From assembly GCA_964511575.1 (NCBI GenBank), contig CAZEFM010000086.1, positions 1 to 16,762 on the forward strand: a DNA stretch of 16,762 bases, read 5' to 3'. How positions within the stretch are numbered: the first letter of the stretch is position 1; every line of letters starts with the position of its first letter. Below, one piece after another: positions 6,430-14,609 of this stretch. Source of the DNA: CALKHT01 sp964511575. Its GTDB lineage: Bacteria > Planctomycetota > Phycisphaerae > Phycisphaerales > Phycisphaeraceae. The notes under the pieces are model-generated. The model did no database searches. It was not told where the DNA came from and saw only the letters and a program-made list of their open reading frames with translations. A program made the translations under genes and the position numbers.

Positions 6430-6972
6430 ATGTTCCAGTACCTTCAATCCAACGGTTCGCTTCTGCTGGTGGCGGGCGTGATCCTGATCACGATGTCGAT
6501 GATGATGCATCTGGCCAAGCGACGTCGCACCCAACAGCCCATCGAACGCCTCACCGCCGCCGAACGCACCGAACGACTGAAGCAGCAGCGGGGGATGCGC
6601 GGCGATCTGGAAGAACTCATGGTGGAAATCGAGCAGATGTCCAAACGGCTGGCGGCGCAGCTCGACGCCAAGACGATCCACCTGGAGCGGTTGATCGCGG
6701 AAGCGGATCGGCGGATCGCGCAGTTGAATGCCCTCGCCGGAGCAAGCGCCTCGCCGCCTGATGAGATGTTCCCCGCCGCACGCACCGAGCCCACCTCAGC
6801 CGCACCCGTCGACGAACCCACGTCCGCTGCGCCGCCGCAGGAACCGGAAGACCGCACCACCGCCAGTGTTTACCACCTGGCGGACCAGGGCATGGACCCG
6901 GTTGCGATCGCCCGCGAACTCAACGAGCACGTGGGCAAGATCGAGTTGATCCTGGCGCTTCGCAAAGCGTGA
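6430..6972 (+). CDS. membrane-anchored coiled-coil protein with small C-terminal helical domain
   Basis: 180 residues of unknown function. One N-terminal hydrophobic segment (about 10-29, LLLVAGVILITMSMMMHLA) is followed by a basic KRRR stop-transfer patch, so the bulk is probably cytoplasmic. Residues 43-105 are charged and helical with coiled-coil character (ERTERLKQQRGMRGDLEEL and onward). Residues 106-143 are rich in Pro, Ala, Thr and Glu. The last 35 residues (VYHLADQGMDPVAIARELNE, then HVGKIELILALRKA) look like a small helix-turn-helix-like module with the 'L...G....eIA..L....GeiELIL.L' pattern, seen at the C-terminus of some anchored coiled-coil proteins of the DUF6115 kind. The family link is tentative. 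No clear Shine-Dalgarno or -10 box was found. It lies divergent from tilS and upstream of dapA. Confidence 0.75.
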   Translation: MFQYLQSNGSLLLVAGVILITMSMMMHLAKRRRTQQPIERLTAAERTERLKQQRGMRGDLEELMVEIEQMSKRLAAQLDAKTIHLERLIAEADRRIAQLNALAGASASPPDEMFPAARTEPTSAAPVDEPTSAAPPQEPEDRTTASVYHLADQGMDPVAIARELNEHVGKIELILALRKA

Positions 6973-7018
6973 GGCAGCCCGTGCGGTCGCGGCGAAACCC
7001 GTTGCGCGGCCAACCCGC

Positions 7019-7024
7019 TATAAT
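7019..7024 (+). promoter_or_regulatory. -10 box of dapA
   Basis: A perfect TATAAT, 66 bases before the dapA ATG; unlike the other boxes it leaves a leader of about 60 bases. The leader ends in GAGGA (7077-7081), 9 bases before the ATG, and contains a small ccga/tcgg stem around 7049-7062. Confidence 0.55.
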
Positions 7025-7090
7025 CCCACCCGACAACGATCCGCCCTTGCCGATGTGTCGGTGCGGGCCTGCCCCGAGGAAGATTGCGCC

Positions 7091-7987
7091 ATGCTCATTC
7101 AAGGCACCATCACCGCCATGATCACCCCGTTCGCCCGAGGTCAGGTCGATTTCGACCGCCTCCGCGCTAACGCCGCCTTCCAGATCGAGGCGGGGATTGA
7201 CGGCCTCGTGCCGGTGGGGACGACCGGCGAAAGCCCCACGCTCAGCCACGAGGAGCACAAGCGGGTGGTGGAGACGGTGGTCGACGCCGCTGCCGGCCGG
7301 GTCAAGGTGATCGCCGGCACGGGTTCCAATTCCACCAGCGAGGCGCTGGACTTCACCCGCCACGCCAAGAGCGTCGGCGCCGATGCCGCCCTCGTGGTCA
7401 ATCCCTACTACAACAAGCCCACGCAGGAGGGCCTTTACCGCCACTTCATGACGCTGGCGGATGAGGTCGGCCTGCCCATCGTGCTCTACAACATTCCCGG
7501 TCGCACCGGCGTGACGATGTCGCCCCAGACCGTCGCCCGACTGGCGGAACACCCCGCCATCATCGCGGTGAAGGAAGCGACCGGCTCGCTCGATATGGCT
7601 TCGGAAATTCTCAGCCTCACCGACCGCAACACGTTTTCCGTGGTGTCGGGCGACGATTCGCTGACGCTGCCCATCGTCAGTGTGGGTGGCAGAGGTGTGA
7701 TCAGCGTGCTGTCCAACATCATCCCCGACCGGGTCAAGGCGATGGTCGATGCCGCGCTCGCCGGCCGATTCGATGAAGCCCGCGATCAGCACCTGACGCT
7801 TTTCCCGCTCTTCAAGGCGATGTTCATCGAAACCAACCCGATTCCGCTCAAGACGGCCATGCGCCTCATGGGGCAGGACACGGGCGAACTGCGCCTTCCC
7901 CTGTGCGATATGAGCGACGCCAACCGCGCCGCCCTCGAAACGGTCCTCCGCAACCACAATCTGCTCAATCAACCCGCGACAGCGTGA
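7091..7987 (+). CDS. dapA: 4-hydroxy-tetrahydrodipicolinate synthase
   Basis: 298 residues, the normal length for this TIM-barrel lyase. It condenses pyruvate with aspartate semialdehyde in the diaminopimelate/lysine pathway, which feeds cell-wall and lysine synthesis. Visible active-site parts use the same numbering as the well-studied enzyme: GTTGESPTL with T44/T45, NPYYNKP (104-110), Y133 in LYNIPGRTG with R138, and the Schiff-base lysine K161 in AVKEATGS. ETNPIPLKTAM near the C-terminus is also characteristic. The ATG at 7091 was chosen over an in-frame start at 7055, because similarity begins at MLIQGTITAMITPF and GAGGA lies 9 bases upstream. Confidence 0.96.
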   Translation: MLIQGTITAMITPFARGQVDFDRLRANAAFQIEAGIDGLVPVGTTGESPTLSHEEHKRVVETVVDAAAGRVKVIAGTGSNSTSEALDFTRHAKSVGADAALVVNPYYNKPTQEGLYRHFMTLADEVGLPIVLYNIPGRTGVTMSPQTVARLAEHPAIIAVKEATGSLDMASEILSLTDRNTFSVVSGDDSLTLPIVSVGGRGVISVLSNIIPDRVKAMVDAALAGRFDEARDQHLTLFPLFKAMFIETNPIPLKTAMRLMGQDTGELRLPLCDMSDANRAALETVLRNHNLLNQPATA

Positions 7988-8119
7988 ACGCTGCGCACAA
8001 TCGAAGATCGAAATCCGAATGACGAAAGAATGTTCGACGTTCGGATGAAGATGCTTCGCGAATGAGCATCCATCATTGACCGGCGCACGCCCCTGCTCTT
8101 GGGAGCGGGGCGGTCGTGG
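7988..8119. repeat. spacer with iterated gaatgacgaa/ttcggat words and hairpins
   Basis: No gene is seen between dapA and the toxin-antitoxin pair. The stretch at 7998-8063 is built from related words (cgaaatccgaatgacgaaag, then ttcgacgttcggatgaag) and forms an atccgaa/ttcggat inverted repeat with a loop of about 20 bases. A second small stem, gatgct/agcatc, occupies about 8050-8070. Words of this kind recur in intergenic regions of related genomes. No run of T follows, so a terminator role is uncertain. Confidence 0.45.
8088..8112 (+). promoter_or_regulatory. strong hairpin / possible operator upstream of the toxin-antitoxin promoter
   Basis: The arms cgcccc(t)gctc and gagcggggcg can form 10 base pairs with one bulged T and a 4-base loop. 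The structure ends 7 bases before the TATAAT at 8120 and therefore covers the expected -35 region. This could be an operator for self-repression or the end of a dapA terminator without a T tract. The role is inferred from position only. Confidence 0.4.
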
Positions 8120-8125
8120 TATAAT
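8120..8125 (+). promoter_or_regulatory. -10 box of the toxin-antitoxin operon
   Basis: A perfect TATAAT in the sequence gtggTATAATggtg. A start near 8132 leaves about 23 bases before the GTG start at 8155, including GGGGA (8142-8146) at Shine-Dalgarno distance. Confidence 0.6.
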
Positions 8126-8154
8126 GGTGTGAGTTGATATCGGGGAATGGCTTC

Positions 8155-8475
8155 GTGAAGCAACGCGTCAACCATAATCTGGAGTACGATGACCAGGCTG
8201 TCGCCGCATTCTGCAGGCGTTGGAAAGTGGTCGAGTTGTCGCTTTTCGGTTCCGTGCTTCGCGATGATTTCAACCACGACAGCGACGTCGATGTGCTGGT
8301 GACATTTGCTCCCGATGCGCCGTGGTCGTATTGGGACTGGGGTGCGATGACGGAGGAACTGGAGGCGATCTTCGGTCGCCGCGTCGACCTGGTGGAGCTT
8401 CGCTCTCTGGTCAACCCGTATCGGTTGGATCACATTCTCAACCACCGACGAATCATTCACCAGGATGCGGCCTGA
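8155..8475 (+). CDS. mntA: MntA-type nucleotidyltransferase antitoxin
   Basis: 106 residues, a minimal nucleotidyltransferase (MNT). LFGSVLRDD followed by FNHDSDVDVLVTF gives the GS-x10-D-x-D signature with G32, S33, D44 and D46, and VDLVEL supplies the third acidic residue D78. In the characterised MntA-HepT systems this protein transfers AMP from ATP to a tyrosine of the HEPN toxin and so neutralises it. The start is set at the GTG at 8155, with GGGGA 8 bases upstream. A TTG at 8134 is an in-frame alternative only about 8 bases behind the -10 box. It overlaps the following HEPN gene by 11 bases, so the two are translationally coupled. All catalytic residues are intact. Confidence 0.88.
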   Translation: MKQRVNHNLEYDDQAVAAFCRRWKVVELSLFGSVLRDDFNHDSDVDVLVTFAPDAPWSYWDWGAMTEELEAIFGRRVDLVELRSLVNPYRLDHILNHRRIIHQDAA

Positions 8476-8839
8476 AGAGGGGGATCAAGCACGCTTGTGG
8501 GACATCATTCAGTGGGGCGACCGACTGGAACGGTTGCTCGCGGGTGTCACGTGGGATGCCTACGTTGAAAACGAAGAGAAGCAGATTGCCGTTGAACGGT
8601 GCATCGAAGTGATTGGTGAGGCGGCTCGCCACCTCTCGCCGACGTTCAAAGAGCGACACCACGATCTGCCGTGGCGAGCCATTGTCCAACAGCGGAACGT
8701 GATCGCACATGGCTATTTCTTCCTTCAGCACGACCGACTCTGGCGTGTCGCGGTGGAGGAAGTGCCGCGTCTCGTTGATCTGCTGAGGCCGCTGCTTGAT
8801 GCCATGCCCGGCCCGGGGGAGGCATCGGACGCGACGTAA
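8465..8839 (+). CDS. hepT: HepT-type HEPN ribonuclease toxin
   Basis: 124 residues, all helical HEPN fold (DUF86 type). The key motif R77-NVIA-H82-G-Y84 (RX4HXY) is complete; the R and H form the RNase site in known HepT dimers, and the tyrosine is the residue AMPylated by MntA. IEVIGEAARHLSP (48-60) and DLPWRAIVQQRN (67-78) are typical family blocks. The gene starts within the end of mntA (11-base overlap), which supports a toxin-antitoxin operon. Cleavage of tRNA ends or mRNA has been described for the family; the target here cannot be read from sequence. It is convergent with the HD-GYP gene, with 31 bases between the stops. Confidence 0.88.
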   Translation: MRPEEGDQARLWDIIQWGDRLERLLAGVTWDAYVENEEKQIAVERCIEVIGEAARHLSPTFKERHHDLPWRAIVQQRNVIAHGYFFLQHDRLWRVAVEEVPRLVDLLRPLLDAMPGPGEASDAT

Positions 8840-8870
8840 GACGGCTGCCGTGAGCAGCGTTGTGGCGACG

Positions 8871-9911
8871 TTACGCCGCGACGGTGCTCTGGCGGTCGGT
8901 GACCTCGCTGGGGCTGGTGTCGGTGTTGGATGCGGCGACTTCGGCGAAGGCGTCTTCCCATTTCAGGAATGCTTCCACGATCGTCGGGTCGAACTGGCTG
9001 CCGCTCAGGTCGAGGATGATCTGCCGGGCCTTGTCGTGCGGCATGCGCTGTTTGTAGGAACGCTCGCTGGTCAGGGCGTCGTACACATCCGCCAGCGCGA
9101 CGATGCGGCCGGCCAGCGAAATCGCCTCGCCACGCAGTCCGAAGGGATAGCCCTTGCCGTCCCACCGTTCGTGGTGGTGGTAGGCGATGTCGCAGGCGGT
9201 GGCGAGGAAGTCGTCGCTGCCCAGCCGTTTTTGAATGGCTTCGAGGCACTGCCCGCCGATGATCGTGTGGCGGTGCATTTCGCGTCGCTCGGGCGGGTCG
9301 AGCGGCCCGCGTTTGAGCAGCACGGCATCGCCGATGCCGACCTTGCCGATGTCGTGCAGCGTCGACGCCTCGGCGATCACTTTGGCGCGGTCGGGGTCGA
9401 GCAGCCCCTGATGCACCAGTTCGCTTGCCAAAATGCGGGTGTACTGGAAGACGCGGTCCAGGTGTTCGCCCGTGCCGTGGTCACGTGACTCGGCGAGCTT
9501 CGCCAGGCCGAAGATGACGGCGTCGCGCGTGCGGGTCAGGGCGATGCTGCGCTGGGTGAGCAGTTGTTCGAGCGAGCGGTTGACCGATTCCAGGCGTGCT
9601 TCGTACCGCCGGGCGATGATGTGCGTGAGCACGCCGGTGGTCGCCACGAGCACCGCGGCGGCGGCGAAGCTGAGGTAACGCATCATCTGCACCAGCGACA
9701 GGTCCGTCGCCTGCGTCGGATCGAGCAGGGCGGTTTGCAGACGATCGCTCAGCCAGTTCACGGCCACGACAATGCCGATCAACTCGCTGGCGCAGATGAG
9801 AATGACAAGTGTCCAACGTTCCTTGTGACGCATGAGCCGGCTTCCCGGACCGCCGCTCGTCGATGTCGTCGGGCAGTCATGGCCCGGACGGCGGGGGTCT
9901 TGGTCCGGCAT
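8871..9911 (-). CDS. membrane-bound HD-GYP domain protein (cyclic-di-GMP phosphodiesterase-like)
   Basis: 346 residues from the chosen start. Two transmembrane segments (about 34-54 and 79-100) enclose a short loop of about 25 residues, so sensing outside is minimal. A helical linker (101-135) leads to the HD-GYP domain: GEHLDRVFQYT (148-158), THDIGK-type metal site LHDIGKVGI (185-193), HRHTIIGG (213-220), HHHERWDGKGYPFGL (245-259) and ALADVYDALTSERSYK (272-287). All metal ligands and the GYP signature are present, so it should hydrolyse c-di-GMP. The start is uncertain. The ATG at 9909-9911 is used here. The ATG at 9831-9833 begins just before the first membrane helix, and a TTG at 9950 is also possible; residues 1-26 are Pro/Gly/Ser-rich and may be non-coding. 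Confidence 0.88.
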   Translation of the reverse strand: MPDQDPRRPGHDCPTTSTSGGPGSRLMRHKERWTLVILICASELIGIVVAVNWLSDRLQTALLDPTQATDLSLVQMMRYLSFAAAAVLVATTGVLTHIIARRYEARLESVNRSLEQLLTQRSIALTRTRDAVIFGLAKLAESRDHGTGEHLDRVFQYTRILASELVHQGLLDPDRAKVIAEASTLHDIGKVGIGDAVLLKRGPLDPPERREMHRHTIIGGQCLEAIQKRLGSDDFLATACDIAYHHHERWDGKGYPFGLRGEAISLAGRIVALADVYDALTSERSYKQRMPHDKARQIILDLSGSQFDPTIVEAFLKWEDAFAEVAASNTDTSPSEVTDRQSTVAA

Positions 9912-10020
9912 CGGAGCAACGTGAGCGGCGGTTGAGACAACAGCGTGCAAGCGGGCAGGCGTGGGGCGGATTGTGACGGATGTAACAGACGTGCCGTATG
10001 CGACCGGGGCGGGCGGGCCC

Positions 10021-10026
10021 TAGAAT
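10021..10026 (+). promoter_or_regulatory. -10 box of rnpB
   Basis: TAGAAT ends 7 bases before the G that opens helix P1 of the RNase P RNA, the expected distance to a transcription start. No convincing -35 hexamer was found. Confidence 0.6.
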
Positions 10027-10033
10027 AAAGGAT

Positions 10034-10446
10034 GCGTGGCGGAGGTGACCGCTCGGCGAAGGGCTTCGTGCCGGGTCGCCGGGAGGAAAGTCCGAACACG
10101 GCAGGACACGGTGGTGGGTAACGCCCACCCGCCGATCCGGCGACGGATCGGCGCGGGAAAGCGCCACAGAAAACATACCGCCGATGTCTCCGAAACTTGT
10201 TTCGGCGGCAGGTAAGGGTGAAAAGGTGCGGTAAGAGCGCACCGCTGATCTGGCGACAGGTCAGGCATGGCAAGCCCCACCGCGTGCAAGGCCAAGCAGC
10301 GGCGCTCCCCCCGGGGACGGACTGGTCCGGTCCGCTCGCAAAGAGACGCCGCGGGTAGGCTGCTGGAGCGTGTCGGCAACGGCACGCCAAGAGAAATGGT
10401 CACCACCCGCCAACGCGGGAACAAAATTCGGCTTACCCGCCACGCA
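10034..10446 (+). ncRNA. rnpB: RNase P RNA, bacterial type A
   Basis: This is the catalytic RNA that removes the 5' leader of tRNA precursors. The conserved blocks are all present in order: gaggaaagtccgaacac (10083-10099), ggtaacgccc, acagaaaacataccgccgat, ggtaagggtgaaaaggtgcg with gtaagagcgcacc, gcaaggccaa, gggtaggctgctggagc, agagaaatggtcaccacc, and acaaaattcggcttacc near the 3' end. The 5' end gcgtggcgg (10034-10042) pairs perfectly with ccgccacgc (10437-10445), closing helix P1 with 9 base pairs and fixing both ends. The length of about 412 is normal for type A. A terminator follows directly. Several long open frames cross this region on both strands but are not genes. Confidence 0.97.
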
Positions 10447-10450
10447 CCAC

Positions 10451-10483
10451 AACCCGCTCCCCCCGAGCGGGTTGTTGTTATTT
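10451..10483 (+). terminator. rho-independent terminator of rnpB
   Basis: A perfect 9-bp stem aacccgctc/gagcgggtt (10451-10459 with 10465-10473) with a 5-base C loop is followed by gttgttattt. It lies 5 bases after helix P1 of the RNase P RNA. Confidence 0.85.
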
Positions 10484-10571
10484 GGAGCACTCCCCCTTTC
10501 GAAGCCCACGCACGTGGCGGGTGCGGGCAAGTCGCTCGACCCCCTTGCCACACCCCCACCCCTCCGCGCAC

Positions 10572-10577
10572 AATAAT
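10572..10577 (+). promoter_or_regulatory. -10 box of the gene at 10583, leaderless geometry
   Basis: AATAAT, then CCCTC, then ATG. The gap of 5 bases again places a normal transcription start on or next to the start codon. Confidence 0.4.
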
Positions 10578-10582
10578 CCCTC

Positions 10583-11029
10583 ATGACACGGGGAACATTG
10601 CTCAAAGTCGCGGCCGTACTCAGCTCCGTCACCCTTATGGCCGCGTATGTCGGCTACAGCGGAGGCTGGTTCGCCAGTACCGAGCACCAGGCAGCAGTGG
10701 CTGCGCCGGTCTCGGCGAATGAGCAACAGGATGTGCCGGCCGCATCGTCCGAATCAACCCCGCCTGCTCACCAGTTCCTCCCCGGATCCAAGAGGGGCAC
10801 GGTTTCGCCGCCGTCGCTCGAGGAGCTTGAACGGTGGCATGCCTCGGAGTTGAAGCGGAAGCAGCAGCAGGCCGAATCGGACGATCCAACCAACCCCACG
10901 CCGGTGTTTCCCGGTTCCAAGTCGATGCTGTTCGATCCGAAAATACAATTATCGACGCCCGAGAGGCAGTTCGTCGAACCGCCCGTCAAGGAGCCGGCCG
11001 TGCCTGAAATCGCGTCGGATGAACCATGA
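10583..11029 (+). CDS. small anchored or secreted protein with two FPGSK-like repeats
   Basis: 148 residues, no family recognised. Residues 7-30 (LKVAAVLSSVTLMAAYVGYSGGWF) form one hydrophobic segment after a short basic start, which fits a signal anchor or an uncleaved signal peptide. The rest is rich in Pro, Ala, Ser, Glu and Gln and probably disordered. Two short related motifs stand out: HQFLPGSKRGTV (about 63-74) and PVFPGSKSMLF (about 107-117). They are separated by a charged helical stretch (LEELERWHASELKRKQQQAE). The stop overlaps the start of the fatty-acid-hydroxylase-like gene (ATGA), so the two are translationally coupled and may act together at the membrane. This functional link is inferred from context only. 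Confidence 0.75.
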   Translation: MTRGTLLKVAAVLSSVTLMAAYVGYSGGWFASTEHQAAVAAPVSANEQQDVPAASSESTPPAHQFLPGSKRGTVSPPSLEELERWHASELKRKQQQAESDDPTNPTPVFPGSKSMLFDPKIQLSTPERQFVEPPVKEPAVPEIASDEP

Positions 11030-11871
11030 CGATGCACGCGCTGCTATTGTCGTGCGGGGCTGGATTCATCTTCCTCATGCTTCTGTTCCGTCCGCTGGAA
11101 CTCGCCTTTCCCGCCAAACGCGGGCAGCGTTTCTTCCGGCCTGACTGGTGGATCGACCTTTGCTTTTTCCTGGGCCAGTACCTCATCTGGAGCGGGATCG
11201 TCCTGTGGCTGCTGTCGCGTTTCGGTGGGGCGGTGAACGGGTTCGTCCCCGCAGAGTTCCGTGTCGCGGTGGCGGCGCAACCGTGGTGGCTGCAGGCGGT
11301 CGAGGTGGTGCTGCTCAGCGACCTGTGCGTCTATTGGGGGCATCGTCTGCAGCACCGCGTTCCGATCCTCTGGCGGTTTCACGCAATCCACCACAGTGCT
11401 GAGCATCTGGATTGGCTTGCCGCGCACCGCGAACACCCCGTCGACACGATCTACACCATGTCGCTCATCAACCTGCCGGTGTTTGTGCTGGGCTTTCCAG
11501 TGGAAACGTTGGCGGGGCTTGTCGCCTTTCGCGGCATGTGGGCGATCTACATCCATTCCAATGTGCGGTTGCCGACCGGGCCGTTGCGCGTCCTTTTCGG
11601 CGCGCCGGAGTTGCACCACTGGCACCATCACCGCGACCGGGATGCGGGCAACTACGCCAACATCTCGCCGCTCATGGATGTGATCTTCGGCACCTACCGC
11701 TGCCCCGACCATGAGCCCGAGGCGCTGGGCGTCGAGGAACCCATCGCCCGACGCGGCTACCTCGGCCAACTGCTTTATCCGTTCCAGCGCCACACGCCGA
11801 CGACTGAACCCGCACACGAGTCGCAAGGGCAACCCATCGCCGAGGCAGCGGTGGGGGGTGATGGCTCGTGA
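11026..11871 (+). CDS. fatty acid hydroxylase / sterol desaturase family membrane protein
   Basis: 281 residues with about four hydrophobic segments (6-22, 42-63, 88-104, 145-172). The histidine clusters that bind the di-iron centre are all present: HRLQH at 106-110, HAIHH at 119-123, H134/H137 (HREHP) and HHWHHH at 197-202, followed by DRDAGNYANISPLMDVIFGT, a typical end of this superfamily. Members use O2 to hydroxylate or desaturate sterols, hopanoids, fatty acyl chains, ether lipids or carotenoids; the substrate here cannot be told. The start overlaps the upstream stop as ATGA; a second ATG at 11032 is possible. No dedicated promoter is seen, so it should be expressed with the gene at 10583. 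The last 40 residues are probably a disordered tail. Confidence 0.9.
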   Translation: MTMHALLLSCGAGFIFLMLLFRPLELAFPAKRGQRFFRPDWWIDLCFFLGQYLIWSGIVLWLLSRFGGAVNGFVPAEFRVAVAAQPWWLQAVEVVLLSDLCVYWGHRLQHRVPILWRFHAIHHSAEHLDWLAAHREHPVDTIYTMSLINLPVFVLGFPVETLAGLVAFRGMWAIYIHSNVRLPTGPLRVLFGAPELHHWHHHRDRDAGNYANISPLMDVIFGTYRCPDHEPEALGVEEPIARRGYLGQLLYPFQRHTPTTEPAHESQGQPIAEAAVGGDGS

Positions 11872-11917
11872 CGGCCGGGAATTTTGCGGCACGTCCGCCG
11901 TGGTCCCGCCGAGTTAC

Positions 11918-11923
11918 TATAAT
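11918..11923 (+). promoter_or_regulatory. -10 box of carA, leaderless geometry
   Basis: A perfect TATAAT, then CCCCCGCC (8 bases), then ATG. The first purine after the box is the A of the start codon apart from one G in the C-rich gap, so a leaderless transcript is likely. Confidence 0.6.
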
Positions 11924-11931
11924 CCCCCGCC

Positions 11932-13194
<1,263 letters not shown>

Positions 13195-13434
13195 TCGCCC
13201 GCGACAGCCACCCGCGAAAACCTGCCGTTTGTCGCCTCAGGCGCGGCAAAAGCGGCCTCCAAGCGCGAAAAAAAGTTGCTTTTGTGCCGAAAGTTCGCGT
13301 GGCTGCCTCGGTGTGTCGTTGGCCATGAAAGCGCGCAACTGTAAATCTTTCATGGTTTTGCCGATAGGGACGACGGGGCGGATCATGAGGAGGGATGGGG
13401 ATTTGCCGGCCGCACCGATGCGCGAAGATTGCTA
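13195..13434. other. intergenic region downstream of carA
   Basis: No gene is seen. It holds a structured segment at about 13224-13256 (gccg, tttg, cgcc arms around a tca loop, with small internal loops). An A7 run followed by gttgctttt is at about 13269-13286. The perfect inverted repeat ccatgaaag/ctttcatgg at 13323-13355 is listed separately. The short open frames crossing it have no recognisable similarity. Confidence 0.5.
13323..13359 (+). terminator. inverted repeat after carA, possible terminator
   Basis: A perfect 9-bp stem CCATGAAAG (13323-13331) and CTTTCATGG (13347-13355), loop 15 bases, followed by TTTTG. The two flanking Gs could wobble-pair with Ts. The stem is AT-rich and the T run short, so it is a weak terminator at best. 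An operator-like protein site is an alternative. Confidence 0.4.
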
Positions 13435-13463
13435 TTGCGTCGCGCGGGTGCTTGTGATAGGAT
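13435..13463 (+). promoter_or_regulatory. promoter of the PEP-CTERM protein gene
   Basis: TTGCGT (13435-13440), a 17-base spacer and TAGGAT (13458-13463), preceded by TGTGA just before the -10. This is one of two promoters in the window with both hexamers. It would give a leader of about 125 bases. Confidence 0.5.
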
Positions 13464-13595
13464 CGCCGGGTAACTTCACGGCGTCACGGATGTACACCCG
13501 AAAGTGGCTCGCCAAATGCTCTGACAGACAGGCGTCGTGGAAGAGAGAGCCCTTCACGTCGCAGAGCACTTGGTGAAGAGAGGATGGAGGCACGC

Positions 13596-14309
13596 ATGTT
13601 CACGAAAATGACCGCAGCGGCATGTCTTCTGGGGGTTGCTCTGGGGGTTTCGCCTGCTTCCGCGGCGATCATCGCTGACCTCAACAATCCCAACGAGTCC
13701 TACACGATTCAGGAAATCATCGACAACGGCGGGTTGCTCGTGGGCGACAAGCTCTTCGACAGCTTCCGCGTCGTCGGCATCGACACCCAAACGCCCACGC
13801 CGCTCGACACCGAGTCGATCAGCATCAAGGGCGTGTTCATCGATGGTCAGTACGGCATCCAGATCAACGGTGGGTGGACCGCCTCCTCGGGCAACACCTC
13901 CGCCACCACGATCGGCTACCGCGTCAGCGTGACCGATCCGGTCATGGAAATCAGCAGCGCCACGCTCAAGATGACCAACCCCGGCACCCTGGGGGACGGC
14001 ACGGCTGGCGCGACCGCCAACCATTACGCCGTCGATCCCACGATCTCCAACTCGCTGTCGCTCGGCGAGCTCGCCACCGGCTACTTCGTCGGTTCGCCGA
14101 TCGAGTGGACGATCGCGACCGAAACGTTCGAAGAGCACCGTGACTTCCTGTGGGTGGTCACCGGCGTGGTGGTCCAGAGCCAGCAGCTCGGCTCGGCGAC
14201 GCTCAGCGAAGTCATCCACACCTTCGGCCAGTCCGTGGTGCCCGAGCCCGCCTCCGTGGCGCTGATCGTCGCGGGCGGCATGCTGATGTTCGGCCGCCGC
14301 CGACGCTGA
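13596..14309 (+). CDS. PEP-CTERM sorting-domain surface protein
   Basis: 237 residues. The N-terminal signal peptide is MFTKMTAAACLLGVALGVSP with likely cleavage after ASA (residue 23). The mature part is Ser/Thr/Gly/Asp-rich, predicted mainly beta, with no enzymatic motif seen. The C-terminus VPEPASVALIVAGGMLMFG plus RRRRR-like basic end (about 215-237) is a PEP-CTERM signal. Proteins with it are processed by an exosortase and exported to the cell surface or matrix; the exosortase is not in this window. The start at 13596 was chosen because GGAGG sits 5 bases upstream. The upstream in-frame ATG at 13584 overlaps that ribosome site. It has its own promoter and a strong terminator, so it is a single-gene unit. 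Confidence 0.88.
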   Translation: MFTKMTAAACLLGVALGVSPASAAIIADLNNPNESYTIQEIIDNGGLLVGDKLFDSFRVVGIDTQTPTPLDTESISIKGVFIDGQYGIQINGGWTASSGNTSATTIGYRVSVTDPVMEISSATLKMTNPGTLGDGTAGATANHYAVDPTISNSLSLGELATGYFVGSPIEWTIATETFEEHRDFLWVVTGVVVQSQQLGSATLSEVIHTFGQSVVPEPASVALIVAGGMLMFGRRRR

Positions 14310-14344
14310 ACCGCAACCCGGTTCGCAGCCTCAACGAATCCATG

Positions 14345-14371
14345 AACCCCCGACACCCGTCGGGGGTTTTT
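14345..14371 (+). terminator. rho-independent terminator of the PEP-CTERM gene
   Basis: A perfect 10-bp stem aacccccgac/gtcgggggtt (14345-14354 with 14359-14368), a 4-base loop and a TTTTT tail. It lies 36 bases after the stop codon. Confidence 0.93.
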
Positions 14372-14609
14372 CATTGAGTTGGCCACGAAGACGCACCGGA
14401 GAACACAAAAGTGGTGAATGTCGGTGCTTAAACGTCGACGACGGTTCTCCCGGGGTGCCGTGTGCGTCTGTTCGATGCCCATGATTGGCCAAGGAATCGG
14501 CACAAAAGAACAGTGGTAGGGCAAGGCGGCGGAACGGCCGCTCTGGCGGGGCGACTGTCCCGGCTGTCGTTGCCGGCATTGACCAAGAAAACACGCTTTC
14601 GCCCTCGGC

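Noticed and set aside
6920..7972. A 350-codon minus-strand open frame over dapA
   Set aside because: Exact antisense of dapA; low-complexity Gly/His/Arg/Asp content and no similarity.
8840..8870. A bidirectional terminator between hepT and the HD-GYP gene
   Set aside because: Only a 5-bp gctgc/gcagc stem with no T tract is present, too weak to annotate.
10020..10722. Several open frames of 100-200 codons across the RNase P region
   Set aside because: They overlap the structured rnpB RNA and its terminator and have no similarity. The RNA assignment explains the conservation.
13464..13595. A known riboswitch (for example a c-di-GMP class) in the PEP-CTERM leader
   Set aside because: None of the conserved core motifs of riboswitch classes known to me could be found; only generic stems are visible.
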